Positions 15,066-23,816 are shown, counted from the first letter of the stretch. The stretch is DNA of 47,315 nucleotides from CANNDT01 sp945876205 (GCA_947503365.1 CANNDT010000029.1:1-47315); one strand, 5' to 3'. Program-made: numbers and translations. The notes: a model not told the origin generated them from the letters alone.

Positions 15066-16574
15066 CTAATACTTCGGCTGCGTCGGATCGACCTTGTCGA
15101 TCCACTCCAGAATCCCGCCCCGCAGGTTCTTCACCTTCGTAAAGCCGACCGACTTCAGGAAGTCCTGCGCCTTGGCGCTGCGGCCGCCCATCTTGCACTG
15201 CGCCACAATCTCACGATCTTTCGGCAGCTCCTGGTAGCGTCTCGGCAGCTCGCCCAGCGGGATCAGCGTCGAGCCGGGGATCCGATTGATCTGGTACTCG
15301 TTCGGCTCGCGCACGTCGAGGATGAATGGGTTCTCCCCGGCATCCATCCGGCGCTTCAGGTCGACGGGGGTAATCTCCCACTCGTTCACGGAGGCTCCTG
15401 CGGTCTGCGCGGCCTGCGGCTCGGGATGGATGCCGCAGAACTGCTCGTAATCAATCAGCTTGGTCACGGTCGGATGCGTGCCGCACACGGGGCAATCCGG
15501 ATCCTTCCGGAGCTTCAGCTCGCGGAACTTCATCTTCAGCGCGTCATAGATCAGGAACCGCCCGATCAGCGGCTCGCCGATGCCGACGATCAGCTTGATC
15601 GCTTCGGTCGCCTGGATGATCCCGATCATGCCCGGCAGCACGCCGAGCACGCCCCCTTCGGCGCAGCTCGGCACGAGCCCGGGCGGCGGCGGCTCCGGAT
15701 AGAGGCACCGGTAGCACGGACCGTCCTTGGTACCGAACACCGACGCCTGTCCCTCGAAACGGAAGATGCTGCCGTAGGCGTTGGGCTTGCCGGTCAGCAC
15801 GCACGCGTCGTTGACGAGATAACGAGTCGGGAAATTGTCCGTGCCGTCGAGGATGACGTCGTACTTGCTGAACAGCTCGAGCGCGTTCTGCGACGTCAGC
15901 GAGGTCTCGTAGGTCTCGACCTGGACGTGCGGGTTCATCGCGTTGATCTTGTTCTTCGCGGATTCCAGCTTGGTGCGCCCGACGTCCGGCGTGAAATGGA
16001 TGATCTGCCGTTGCAGGTTGCTGAAGTCGACGACGTCGAAGTCGACGATGCCGAGCCGGCCGATGCCGGCAGCGGCGAGGTACATCGCCGCAGGCGCGCC
16101 GAGGCCGCCGGCGCCGATGCACAGGACGCTGCCCGCCTTGATCTTGCGCTGGGCGTCCATGCCCATCTCCGGCATGATCAGGTGCCGGCTGTAGCGCTTG
16201 ATTTCGTCCGGCGACAGCGTCGGCAGTTCGGTCTCGACCGCCGGCCCGCCTTCGCGCGCGCGCTTCGGCGGGTCCGCGGTAGCCTTGGCGGAGGCGGACG
16301 CCCCACCGGCCACCGAGGGGACGATGCTCAGCGAGTCGCCCGGCTTCACCGGCGTCTTCTCGCGCTGCAGGTAGCGGATGTCCTCGTCGTTCAGGTAGAC
16401 GTTGACGAAGTTCCGCAGCCGCCCATCCTCCGCATAGAGGTGCTTCTTCAGGCCGTCGTATCGCGTCGTCAGATCGGCAAGCAGATCGCCGACGGTGGCG
16501 CCGCTCACCTCGACTGATTCGAGCTTGTCAGTGAATGGTCGGAGCGGCGTCGGAATATGGATCGTGTTGGACAT
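15066..16574 (-). CDS. CysO/ThiS-like - MoeZ (E1-like) - rhodanese fusion
   Basis: 502 aa, three modules in one chain. Residues 1-91: ubiquitin-like sulfur carrier of the MoaD/ThiS/CysO fold ending in VAGG (G90-G91). Residues 92-117: Ala/Lys-rich linker encoded by a repeat. Residues 118-385: E1-like adenylating domain with IGAGGLG (154-159), zinc cysteines C287, C290, C361, C364 and the conserved SCAEGG (C304). Residues 400-502: rhodanese with active-site C460 in QCKMGGRS. MoeZ adenylates and sulfurates carrier C-termini; in mycobacteria CysO-thiocarboxylate feeds CysM and Mec releases cysteine. Here cysM and a JAMM gene precede it directly; the start overlaps the JAMM gene by 47 nt, with AGGAAG before the ATG. 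The carrier's GG is internal, so cleavage would be needed to free it; that is inference. Confidence 0.88.
   Translation of the reverse strand: MSNTIHIPTPLRPFTDKLESVEVSGATVGDLLADLTTRYDGLKKHLYAEDGRLRNFVNVYLNDEDIRYLQREKTPVKPGDSLSIVPSVAGGASASAKATADPPKRAREGGPAVETELPTLSPDEIKRYSRHLIMPEMGMDAQRKIKAGSVLCIGAGGLGAPAAMYLAAAGIGRLGIVDFDVVDFSNLQRQIIHFTPDVGRTKLESAKNKINAMNPHVQVETYETSLTSQNALELFSKYDVILDGTDNFPTRYLVNDACVLTGKPNAYGSIFRFEGQASVFGTKDGPCYRCLYPEPPPPGLVPSCAEGGVLGVLPGMIGIIQATEAIKLIVGIGEPLIGRFLIYDALKMKFRELKLRKDPDCPVCGTHPTVTKLIDYEQFCGIHPEPQAAQTAGASVNEWEITPVDLKRRMDAGENPFILDVREPNEYQINRIPGSTLIPLGELPRRYQELPKDREIVAQCKMGGRSAKAQDFLKSVGFTKVKNLRGGILEWIDKVDPTQPKY
16245..16300. repeat. GC-rich compound inverted repeat encoding the fusion linker
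   Basis: CCCGCC (16245-16250) pairs with GGCGGG (16267-16272), and GTCCGC (16272-16277) with GCGGAC (16294-16299). The coded linker reads ASASAKATADPPKRAREGG. Its boundaries coincide with the join between the sulfur-carrier and E1 domains, so the linker looks like a repeat inserted or captured in frame. Confidence 0.6.
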
Positions 16575-16977
16575 TTGTGAGTTCTTCCTGGTCGAAGGCA
16601 GAGCGGTCCTCTTGGAGCCGCCACGAAGTCATGTCTGCGGGCTTGCCGGCCATCACGGACACGATGATGTACGAAAAAGACGGCCACGCGTGATCGAGAT
16701 CGTACTGCGACGGCCGCGCCGGATGGTCGGGATGGGAATGATAGAACCCGAGCAGTTCCCCGCCCATCTGGGTGGCGCGCTTCTCGGCCTCACGGTAGTC
16801 CTGCGGGCGCACGAGAAAGCGGCGCCGGGGCCCTTCCTCGGTGGTGTTCGGCAGGGCGTAGGTCGCGGTCACGACGCCGTCGCGGCCGATCAGCGCGCCG
16901 CAGCATTCGTTGGGATAGGTTTCGGCACCGTGCGCACGAATCGCCTCGTCGATGCCAGGCTCCAGATTGATCGCCAT
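16528..16977 (-). CDS. JAMM/MPN+ zinc metallopeptidase, Mec-like
   Basis: 149 aa. Complete JAMM motif: Glu24 (NECCGAL), His80 and His82 (FYHSHPDHP), Ser90 and Asp93 (PSQYD), giving the H-x-H-x10-D zinc site. In Mycobacterium tuberculosis the Mec JAMM protein hydrolyses cysteine from the C-terminus of CysO; the same neighbours (CysM, a CysO-like domain, a MoeZ-like domain) occur here. It could also cut after the internal Gly-Gly of the fusion protein, as JAMM enzymes cut after ubiquitin-like C-termini (inference). It starts 2 nt after the cysM stop and overlaps the fusion gene start. Cytosolic. Confidence 0.9.
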   Translation of the reverse strand: MAINLEPGIDEAIRAHGAETYPNECCGALIGRDGVVTATYALPNTTEEGPRRRFLVRPQDYREAEKRATQMGGELLGFYHSHPDHPARPSQYDLDHAWPSFSYIIVSVMAGKPADMTSWRLQEDRSAFDQEELTNVQHDPYSDAAPTIH

Positions 16978-16979
16978 TT

Positions 16980-17912
16980 CTACTTAGACTCACCCCAGAA
17001 GCGTTCGGATAGATACTTTTCGCCGCCGTCGCAAAACACCACGACAATCACGGCATCGGCGGCCTGGCGCGCCACGCGCAGCGCGCCGGCGAGGTTGGCA
17101 CCGCTCGAGATCCCGACGAACAGCCCTTCGCGCGCCAGCTTCCGCGTCAGCTCGAACGCTTCCTCCGTACCGACGCCGATGTCCTGATCGGCCAGCTTCG
17201 GATCGTAGATGCCCGGCACGATCGCCGTGTCCATGTGCTTGAGCCCCTCGAGGCCGTGAAGCGGCGAGTCGGGCTGCACCGAGACCAGGCGGATGTTCGG
17301 GTTGAATTCACGAAACCGGCGGCCGGCGCCCATGAAAGTGCCGCTCGTGCCCAGGCCGGCGACGAAGTGCGTGAGCCGTCCGCCGGTCTGCTCGATGATC
17401 TCGGGACCGGTCGTGTCGTAATGCGACCGCCAGTTGCCCGGGTTGTTGTACTGGTCCGGATAGAAATAGAGCTCCGGCTGTTCCGCGTACATCGCCTTGG
17501 CGCGGATGATCGCGCCGTCGGACCCTTCCATCGGATCGGTGAAGACGATCTCGGCGCCGTAGGCGCGGAGGATCTGCTTGCGCTCGGGCGTGACGTTCTC
17601 CGGCACGCAGAGCCGCACGCGGTAGCCGCGGGCCGCGCCAATCATGGCGTAGGCGATCCCGGTGTTCCCTGACGTGGCGTCGATGAGGATCTTGTCGCGC
17701 GTGAGCGCGCCCGACCGCTCGCCGTCGGCAATCATCCGCGCGGCGGGCCGATCCTTGACCGAGCCGCCGGGATTCTTCCACTCGGCCTTCGCATACAGCT
17801 CGACATTACGAAGGCCGGTCTCAAAGCGCGACAGGCGGATCAGGGGTGTATTCCCGATCAGGTCGACGATAGAGCTGGCGGTACGAGGAAGCCCGGGGGT
17901 AGCGACTGGCAT
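16980..17912 (-). CDS. cysM: cysteine synthase, CysM type
   Basis: PLP-dependent synthase, 310 aa. PLP lysine K53 in NPGGSVKDRPA, the acceptor loop in DATSGNTGIA, and phosphate-binding GLGTSGTFMGAG. The cluster context suggests an enzyme that uses a protein thiocarboxylate as sulfur donor, as mycobacterial CysM does with O-phosphoserine; free sulfide with O-acetylserine cannot be excluded. The unusual span FYPDQYNNPGNWRSHY is shared with the wider CysM group. It starts at ATG 17912, 24 bp after the M16 peptidase gene, and has only a weak Shine-Dalgarno. Confidence 0.92.
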   Translation of the reverse strand: MPVATPGLPRTASSIVDLIGNTPLIRLSRFETGLRNVELYAKAEWKNPGGSVKDRPAARMIADGERSGALTRDKILIDATSGNTGIAYAMIGAARGYRVRLCVPENVTPERKQILRAYGAEIVFTDPMEGSDGAIIRAKAMYAEQPELYFYPDQYNNPGNWRSHYDTTGPEIIEQTGGRLTHFVAGLGTSGTFMGAGRRFREFNPNIRLVSVQPDSPLHGLEGLKHMDTAIVPGIYDPKLADQDIGVGTEEAFELTRKLAREGLFVGISSGANLAGALRVARQAADAVIVVVFCDGGEKYLSERFWGESK

Positions 17913-17935
17913 GTCCGACTGTTCCAGTCCTAATT

Positions 17936-20755
17936 TTAGCTGATTGGCTTCCCCTCCGGATCGCGGATTTCAATACCGCCCAGATTCAGCTTCCGCAGCT
18001 CCGGTTCAATCTTCGCCCGGTCCCCCACCGCGATAACGATGAGCTGGTCGGGCACGAGGTACTTCTTCGCCACGGCGAGGGTCTGGTCGGACGTGATCGC
18101 ATTCACCCGCTCCGCGTATCGCGAGTAGTAATCGAGCCCAAGGTCGTAAATGTAGACGTTTGAGAAGCTTGCGGCCGCGTCGGCGCTCGTTTCGAATGCC
18201 CCCGGGAGCGAATTGGCCAACGCATCCTTCGACCGCTTCAGCTCCTCGGCGCCCATCGGCGCATCGACCATCCCGCGAATCTCTTTGAAGATCTCGGTGA
18301 CCGCGGGAGCGGTCACGTCAGTCCGGATGCCCCCGGCCACCTGGAAGGGGCCCGGTGCCTTACGGAAGGTGAACCCCGAGCTCGCGCCGTAGGTATACCC
18401 GTGGGCCTCGCGCAGGTTCATGTTGATTCGGCTCGAAAACAACCCGCCGAGCGCCGTGTTCATCACCTGCAGCGGCCGGAAGTCTGGCGACGAGCGCGCC
18501 GCGCCGATTGACACGACCCGCACCTGCGTCTGCGGCGCGCCCGGCCGATCGACGATGACGACCCGCGCCGGACTGGTGCTCGGTGTCGAGAGCGCAGGCC
18601 GCGCTGGCGTGCCGCGCTCCCAGCCGCCGAACGACTTGTCCGCAAGCGCGCGCAACTCCGCCATCGTGATGTCGCCGGCGACGACGAGCGCCGCGTTGTT
18701 CGGCACGAAGTTCTGCTTCCAGAACGCCATCATCTGTTCGCGGGTCATCCCCTTGACCGAGCCTTCGGTGCCGAGCTCGGTGTAACCGTACGGATGCGCG
18801 TCGCCATAGAGCACGGTCGCCACCAGCTTGGCTGCGAGCGCGTTCGCGTTCTCGCGCTGCTGTACGAGCTGGCCCAGGCGATTGGTCCGCTGGCGATCGA
18901 TCTCGTCCGCCGGGAACGACGGATGGAGTGCGACGTCGGCGACCAGGTCGAGCGCGGCGCCGAAGTTCTTCGTCAGCGAGCGAGTCGACACCGTCGACGC
19001 GTCCATGGTGCTGTTGGTCGTCAGCGAGGCGCCGATCTGCGCGACCTGATCGGCGATCTGCAGCGCATTCCGCGTGGCGGTACCTTCGTCGAGCATCGCC
19101 GCGGTGAAGCTGGCCAGTCCCGGTGCGTTCGCGGGATTGGCGTCGCTGCCCGTGCGGACGACGAGATTCGCCGCGACCACCGGCAGTCCCTTACGAGTGC
19201 TGAGAATCAGCGTCAGCCCATTCGGCAGCGTCACCGTTTCCGGCGTCGGCACCTGCAGCGCTCGCAGCGCGCCAGCGGCCGGTGGGTCTTTCCGCCACGG
19301 CTCGTCGGCGTTGATCGACTCGGCACCCTCGCCGGCCTTGGTCTGTTCCGCCGCGGGCGTCGCCACTGGCGCACCGAGATCCGGCTCCCCCTTCACGGCG
19401 TGGACGACGACGCGCGTGTTCGGCTGGAGCTGGTCGCGCGCGAACGCCTGCACGGTCGCCGGCGTCACCGCGCGATAGCGCTCGATGTCTTTCTGCAGAT
19501 AGTCAGGATTGCCGAGGAAGTGGTTGTACTGATTCAGCCGATCGGCGACGCCGCCGAAGCCGCCGAGACCCTCGAGGCGGGAGATGATCTGCGTCTCGAT
19601 CGTGTTGCGTGCGCGCTCGATTTCGCTCACTGACGGTGGAGTGGTCCGGAAGTTCTGCAGCTCCTCGTTGATCGCCGCCTCGATCTCTTCCGGCGTGTGC
19701 CCGGGCCGCGCGGTTGCGGAGATCTGGAACTGCGAGCCGAGAATCAACGACTGCTGCCCGACGCTCACGTCCTGCGCGATCTGCTTCTCGTAGACCAGCT
19801 TCTTGTAGAGGCGGCTCGATCGCCCGCCACCAAGAATGCCCGCTGCGATATCCGCATCCGCATCGCCGGGCTTGAAGATCGGCGAGGTCAGCCACGCCAT
19901 GTAGACGCGCGGCAATTCAATGCGGTCCCGCACCACCTGGCGGCGCTCGGACGTGATCTTCGGCGTCTCGGCCTTGATCGGCGGCACGGGCGCGCCGCGC
20001 TTCAGCGATCCAAAGTACTTCTCGACGAGCGGCCGAACCTGCGCCGGATCGATGTCGCCAACGATGGCGATGCTCGCGTTATTTGGCGCGTAGTACTGCT
20101 TGAAGAACCGCTTCACGTCGTCGAGCTTCACCGCCTGGATGTCCTGGTGCGAGCCGATGACGCTGGCGTAATAGGGATGGCCTTTGGGATACAGCAACTG
20201 GACGACGGCTTCTTCGGCGATCCCGTACGGCTGATTCTCGACGCTCTGCCGCCGCTCGTTGCGAACGACGTCCTGCTGATTCGAGAGCGCCGCCTGGTCG
20301 ACGGTGTCGAGCAGGTATCCCATCCGGTCTGATTCGATCCAGAGGGCGAGCTCGAGCTGATTGGACGGCACCGTCTCGAAGTAATTGGTGCGGTCGTAGT
20401 CGGTCGTGCCGTTGATGTCTGTCGCGCCGGCCGCTTCGAGCATCGGGAAATGCGAGTCGGGAGGCGTGTGCCTGGAGCCCTGGAACATCAGGTGCTCGAA
20501 GAGGTGCGCGAAGCCGGTGCGGCCTGGCTCCTCGTTGGCGGGCCCGACGTGATACCAGAGGCTCACCGCGGTCAGCGGCAGCCGCGTATCCTGGCTGACG
20601 ATCACCTCCAGGCCGTTGGCGAGCGTGAACTTCTGGAAGGGCAGCCGCGGAATGTCGTTCGCAGCGCCCGCCTGCCGGTTCTGCGCAAGCAGCGTCGTCA
20701 ACGCCGCAATCACCACGGTCAGGGCCAGCAGCAGCGGAAGAACGCGTTTACTCAT
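17936..20755 (-). CDS. periplasmic M16 zinc peptidase, two-domain
   Basis: 939 aa, with a signal peptide (KRVLPLLLALTVVIAALTTLLAQ). The first half has the inverted zinc motif HLFEH (HxxEH) near residue 85 with a downstream Glu in QDVVRNERRQ. The second half, from about residue 500, is an M16 fold without the zinc motif (SFTAAMLDEGTAT), as usual in one-chain M16 enzymes. Likely degrades peptides in the periplasm. It precedes cysM by 24 bp and follows the glycosylase gene by 6 bp on the same strand, so it may share a transcript, but no functional link is evident. Confidence 0.93.
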   Translation of the reverse strand: MSKRVLPLLLALTVVIAALTTLLAQNRQAGAANDIPRLPFQKFTLANGLEVIVSQDTRLPLTAVSLWYHVGPANEEPGRTGFAHLFEHLMFQGSRHTPPDSHFPMLEAAGATDINGTTDYDRTNYFETVPSNQLELALWIESDRMGYLLDTVDQAALSNQQDVVRNERRQSVENQPYGIAEEAVVQLLYPKGHPYYASVIGSHQDIQAVKLDDVKRFFKQYYAPNNASIAIVGDIDPAQVRPLVEKYFGSLKRGAPVPPIKAETPKITSERRQVVRDRIELPRVYMAWLTSPIFKPGDADADIAAGILGGGRSSRLYKKLVYEKQIAQDVSVGQQSLILGSQFQISATARPGHTPEEIEAAINEELQNFRTTPPSVSEIERARNTIETQIISRLEGLGGFGGVADRLNQYNHFLGNPDYLQKDIERYRAVTPATVQAFARDQLQPNTRVVVHAVKGEPDLGAPVATPAAEQTKAGEGAESINADEPWRKDPPAAGALRALQVPTPETVTLPNGLTLILSTRKGLPVVAANLVVRTGSDANPANAPGLASFTAAMLDEGTATRNALQIADQVAQIGASLTTNSTMDASTVSTRSLTKNFGAALDLVADVALHPSFPADEIDRQRTNRLGQLVQQRENANALAAKLVATVLYGDAHPYGYTELGTEGSVKGMTREQMMAFWKQNFVPNNAALVVAGDITMAELRALADKSFGGWERGTPARPALSTPSTSPARVVIVDRPGAPQTQVRVVSIGAARSSPDFRPLQVMNTALGGLFSSRINMNLREAHGYTYGASSGFTFRKAPGPFQVAGGIRTDVTAPAVTEIFKEIRGMVDAPMGAEELKRSKDALANSLPGAFETSADAAASFSNVYIYDLGLDYYSRYAERVNAITSDQTLAVAKKYLVPDQLIVIAVGDRAKIEPELRKLNLGGIEIRDPEGKPIS

Positions 20756-20761
20756 GATGTC

Positions 20762-21385
20762 TCACTCTTTCAGCGGGACGGTTTGAAGGCTCGCCCACAA
20801 GTACCAGCACGCGACGGAACGATAGGGACGCCACGATTCACCAATGCGGACCATGCGATCCGCGGTCGGGACCTTGCGCAACCCGTAGGCCTTTTGGATG
20901 GCTTTGACGATGCCGAGGTCGCCGACCGGCAGGACGTCGGGGCGGTGCAGCCGGAACATGAGAAACATCTCGGCGGTCCAGCGGCCGATGCCCTTGACCC
21001 GCGTCAACGTCTCGATCACGTCCTCGTCAGACATCCGGTCCAGCGAGTCGAGCGGCAGCGAACCGTCTTCGATGCGCCGGCACAGGTCGCGGATGTAGGC
21101 GAGCTTCTGTCCGCTCAGGCCAACGCCTCGCAGACGCTCGTCGCTGATCGCCGTGACCTGCACCGGCGTCGGGCCGCTTTCGTCGAACAGCGCGTCGAAG
21201 CGCGCGGCGATGGTCGCCGCGGCGCGGGTCGCGAGCTGCTGCGAAATGATGGCGTGCACGAGCGCGGTGAACGGATCGGTGTGTTGCGCCTTGGCCAGGC
21301 CGCAGGCGCCGTGCTGGCGCATCAGGTCGCGAAGAATCGGATCCCTCCGCGAGAGCAGCCGCCGCGCCTTGGCGTAATCGATCAC
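20762..21385 (-). CDS. alkA: DNA-3-methyladenine glycosylase II-like (HhH-GPD)
   Basis: Base-excision repair enzyme for alkylated purines. 207 aa. Helix-hairpin-helix LTRVKGIGRWTAEMFLMF followed by VLPVGDLGIVKA with the catalytic Asp. No C-terminal Fe-S cysteines, which separates it from the EndoIII/MutY group. It lacks the N-terminal domain of E. coli AlkA and resembles the short AlkA/Mag1 type. GTG start; weak ribosome-binding site. Confidence 0.9.
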   Translation of the reverse strand: MIDYAKARRLLSRRDPILRDLMRQHGACGLAKAQHTDPFTALVHAIISQQLATRAAATIAARFDALFDESGPTPVQVTAISDERLRGVGLSGQKLAYIRDLCRRIEDGSLPLDSLDRMSDEDVIETLTRVKGIGRWTAEMFLMFRLHRPDVLPVGDLGIVKAIQKAYGLRKVPTADRMVRIGESWRPYRSVACWYLWASLQTVPLKE

Positions 21386-21397
21386 AAGAGCGAAAGA

Positions 21398-22096
21398 TTA
21401 CTTGAGTACGGCCGTGAGCGTCACCTGTGCCCGGAGCTCCATCTGACCCGCCGCAATTGGCGGCGAATCGGCCTGCGCGGCCTCCTTCGAAAACGACGCT
21501 CGGGCCATCATGATCGGCGGCGAGGCCACGCCATGCTCCTCGATGCGCATGATGCGATCGATGCCTCGCCCCGCCCCTGCTGCGGCCGCCTCGGCGCGCA
21601 TGCGGGCATCGGCGACGGCCAGTCGCAGCGCCTCCCGCTCGAGTCTGGCGCGCTCCTTGAGGTCGAAGCGGATGCCGCCAACCGAGGTCGCACCCGTGCC
21701 CACCGCGAGCTCGAGCAGCTCACCGACGCGGTCGATCGCGTCGACGCGAACCTCAATCGTGTTGCGCGCGACGTAGCCCTTGGAAACCCGGCGGTCTTTG
21801 ATGAAGTCCCATTCCTGCTGGAGGTCATAGCCGATGGTGCGGATGGCGTCGGCGGGAATCCCCGCGGCGCGGAGCTTGTCCTGCACCGGCGTCATCGCTT
21901 CGGTGTTGCGGCGCTGCGCCTCTCGCGGGTTCGATCCACGCGATTCGGCGGCAATCGTGATCCACGCACGGTCGGGCACGGCCTGCACGATGCCCTCACC
22001 GGAGGTGACCACGAGGGGCTCTTCGCGCACGGTGGATTGCTGTGCCGCCGCGAGCGTGGGCACGAGAAGCACGAAGGCGAGCAGTAATCGGGTCAT
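21398..22096 (-). CDS. SIMPL-domain (DUF541) secreted protein
   Basis: 232 aa with a cleavable signal peptide (TRLLLAFVLLVPTLAAAQ). The mature protein has the SIMPL core: VVTSGEGIVQAVPDRAWITIAAES, TIGYDLQQEW and an Ala-rich helix LAVADARMRAEAAAAGAGR. Related proteins (E. coli YggE) are linked to oxidative-stress phenotypes but their biochemistry is unclear. I use the ATG at 22096; an upstream GTG-type start would add a stretch antisense to the divergent gene promoter. Confidence 0.9.
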   Translation of the reverse strand: MTRLLLAFVLLVPTLAAAQQSTVREEPLVVTSGEGIVQAVPDRAWITIAAESRGSNPREAQRRNTEAMTPVQDKLRAAGIPADAIRTIGYDLQQEWDFIKDRRVSKGYVARNTIEVRVDAIDRVGELLELAVGTGATSVGGIRFDLKERARLEREALRLAVADARMRAEAAAAGAGRGIDRIMRIEEHGVASPPIMMARASFSKEAAQADSPPIAAGQMELRAQVTLTAVLK

Positions 22097-22145
22097 ATTG
22101 TTTCGACGCCATCCGCACGTGGGAAGTTGGTGCACGACTACAATT

Positions 22146-22580
22146 ATGATCGTGGAAGTCTCCCAGGTTCGCAATCGGTTGAGGCGTGCGATTGATGGTG
22201 CACGCGATCATGCGCAAAGCCGGCGTCAGCATGTAGCTGAGGCGGAACGCGCGTACACGGTCTTTATCGATGAGGTGGCGACGCCGCTGGTGCGCCAGGT
22301 GGCCAACGCGCTCAAGGTCGAGGGCTACGCATTCACCGTATTCACGCCCGGCAACGGGCTGAGGCTGGCCTCGGACCGCGGCCGCGACGACTACATCGAA
22401 TTCGCGCTCGACGACACCGGCGAGCGGTCGGAGGTCGTCGCCCGGATCAGCCGCACCCGCGGCTCGCGCACCATCAACGAGGAGCAGCCGGTCAAGGCCG
22501 GCGCCGCGCCGGATGCGATCACGGAGGAGGAACTGCTCGACTTTCTGCTCGACGCGCTCGAGCCCTGGCTCGAGAAATAG
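22146..22580 (+). CDS. conserved-looking cytosolic protein of unknown function
   Basis: 144 aa, divergent from the SIMPL gene across a 49-bp gap. No signal peptide, no cysteines. The N-terminal half is an amphipathic helix rich in Arg and Glu; then VRQVANALKVEGYAFTVFTPGNGLRLASDR suggests an alpha/beta fold, and the C-terminal EEELLDFLLDALEPWLEK is a further helix. Codon usage matches neighbours. I do not recognise the family. Confidence 0.7.
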   Translation: MIVEVSQVRNRLRRAIDGARDHAQSRRQHVAEAERAYTVFIDEVATPLVRQVANALKVEGYAFTVFTPGNGLRLASDRGRDDYIEFALDDTGERSEVVARISRTRGSRTINEEQPVKAGAAPDAITEEELLDFLLDALEPWLEK

Positions 22581-22590
22581 GTTCATCGTC

Positions 22591-22661
22591 GCGCACCCTG
22601 AAGGGTGCGCGCTACGGGCGGCAGATCGATCGCCTGTAGCGCGTGGCCTTCAGGCCACGCG
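22591..22661. repeat. paired palindromes (BIME-like) at 3' ends of convergent genes
   Basis: GCGCACCC-TGAA-GGGTGCGC (22591-22610) and CGCGTGGCC-TTCA-GGCCACGCG (22640-22661), with GCTAC and GTAGC facing each other inside. The second palindrome supplies the last codons of menG. Placement between two convergent stops suggests a bidirectional transcript end. Confidence 0.75.
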
Positions 22662-23370
22662 TCAGACCTGGCTTCGTCGCCACGTGGATCGCCATCAACC
22701 CACCAAGCAGCGGAATGACTTCGACGTCCGCGAATCCCTGGCGTTCGAGCAGCCGCGCCACGCCGGCGGCGCCGGGATACACACGAATCGACTCGGGGAT
22801 GTATCGATAGGTGTCCGGATCGCCGTGCAGCGCGAAACCGAGCGCTGATCCCACCACCGTCAGGTATGCCAGGTACGCCACGCGCACGATCGCGCTGGTC
22901 GGCTTGTTGAAATCGAGCGACAGCATTCGCCCATCGTCTGCGAGCACGCGATGAATCTCGGCGATCGCCCGCTCGATGTCGGGCACGTTCCGTAAGCCGT
23001 AGCCGATCGTCACGACATCGAAACGCGACGCGCCAAACGGCAGGGCGAGCATGTCGCCCGTCACCAGTCTCGAGCCAGGATGTCTGCTGGCGGCCAGCTG
23101 CAGCATCCGGTGCGTGAGGTCGAGGCCGGTCGCCGATCCCGCGCGGGCGGCGCCAGCACACAGGAGGTCGCCGGTGCCGCACGCGAGATCCAGCACGCGA
23201 TCGGCCGATGTCAGCCGCGCGCGGTCGATCAGCCTGCGCTTCCACCGCCGGTCCTGCCCATAAGAGAGAAAGCGCGTGATGAAGTCGTAGCGGTCGGCGA
23301 TGGTCGCAAACAGCCGCCGCACGTACCGCTGCTTGCCTTCGGGTGTGGAGAGCGTGGATCGGAGCGTCAC
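22612..23370 (-). CDS. menG: demethylmenaquinone methyltransferase (UbiE/MenG family)
   Basis: SAM-dependent C-methyltransferase for the last step of menaquinone synthesis. 252 aa. Motifs: TIADRYDFITRFLSYGQDRRWK, SAM loop VLDLACGTGDLL, GDMLALPFGASRFDVVTIGYGLRNVPD, and the C-terminal IPLLGGLMAIHVATKP. The last 15 residues or so are encoded by the repeat and are probably dispensable. GTG start, 20 bp after the universal stress gene. It completes the menaquinone picture with mqnE and mqnD. Confidence 0.93.
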   Translation of the reverse strand: MTLRSTLSTPEGKQRYVRRLFATIADRYDFITRFLSYGQDRRWKRRLIDRARLTSADRVLDLACGTGDLLCAGAARAGSATGLDLTHRMLQLAASRHPGSRLVTGDMLALPFGASRFDVVTIGYGLRNVPDIERAIAEIHRVLADDGRMLSLDFNKPTSAIVRVAYLAYLTVVGSALGFALHGDPDTYRYIPESIRVYPGAAGVARLLERQGFADVEVIPLLGGLMAIHVATKPGLTRGLKATRYRRSICRP

Positions 23371-23390
23371 ACGTCGACTGCGCTCGGAGC

Positions 23391-23813
23391 TTACTGGGCG
23401 CGCAGCAGCAAGACCGGAATCTTCACGAGATGCCTGACCCGATCGACGGTCGTGCCGCGGACCAGATCGTTGATGAAGCGGTGGCCGTGCGTGGACATCG
23501 CGATGAGGTCGGCCTTCCGCTCCTGCGCCAGGCGAATCAGCTCGGTGGCCGGGTCGCCCATCGCCAGCTCCGTCGAGACGCGCAGCGACTTCGCGGTGAG
23601 CGACTCCGCAAGGCCTTCCAGGTAGGCGCGATCGGCTTTCATCTCGTCCGATTCGCGCAGGCCAAGATCCTCGAAATGGCGCGCGGCGAAGCCGTCGGCG
23701 ACGTGGACGAGGAGCAGCTCCGCTCCAGTCAGGCCGGCCAGCGTCGTGACGTGGGTGAGGATCGCCTGGTCCGCAGGCGAGTTCTCAATCGCGACCAGGA
23801 TGCGGTGATACAT
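23391..23813 (-). CDS. universal stress protein (UspA family)
   Basis: 140 aa single Usp domain. ILVAIENSPADQAIL at the N-terminus and ATP-type loop MSTHGHRFINDLVRGTTVDRVRH (G-x2-G-x9 region) near the C-terminus. Three nucleotides separate it from the NRAMP gene, so it belongs to the metal-transport transcript. Probably nucleotide-binding; its partner is unknown. Confidence 0.9.
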   Translation of the reverse strand: MYHRILVAIENSPADQAILTHVTTLAGLTGAELLLVHVADGFAARHFEDLGLRESDEMKADRAYLEGLAESLTAKSLRVSTELAMGDPATELIRLAQERKADLIAMSTHGHRFINDLVRGTTVDRVRHLVKIPVLLLRAQ

Positions 23814-23816
23814 GGA

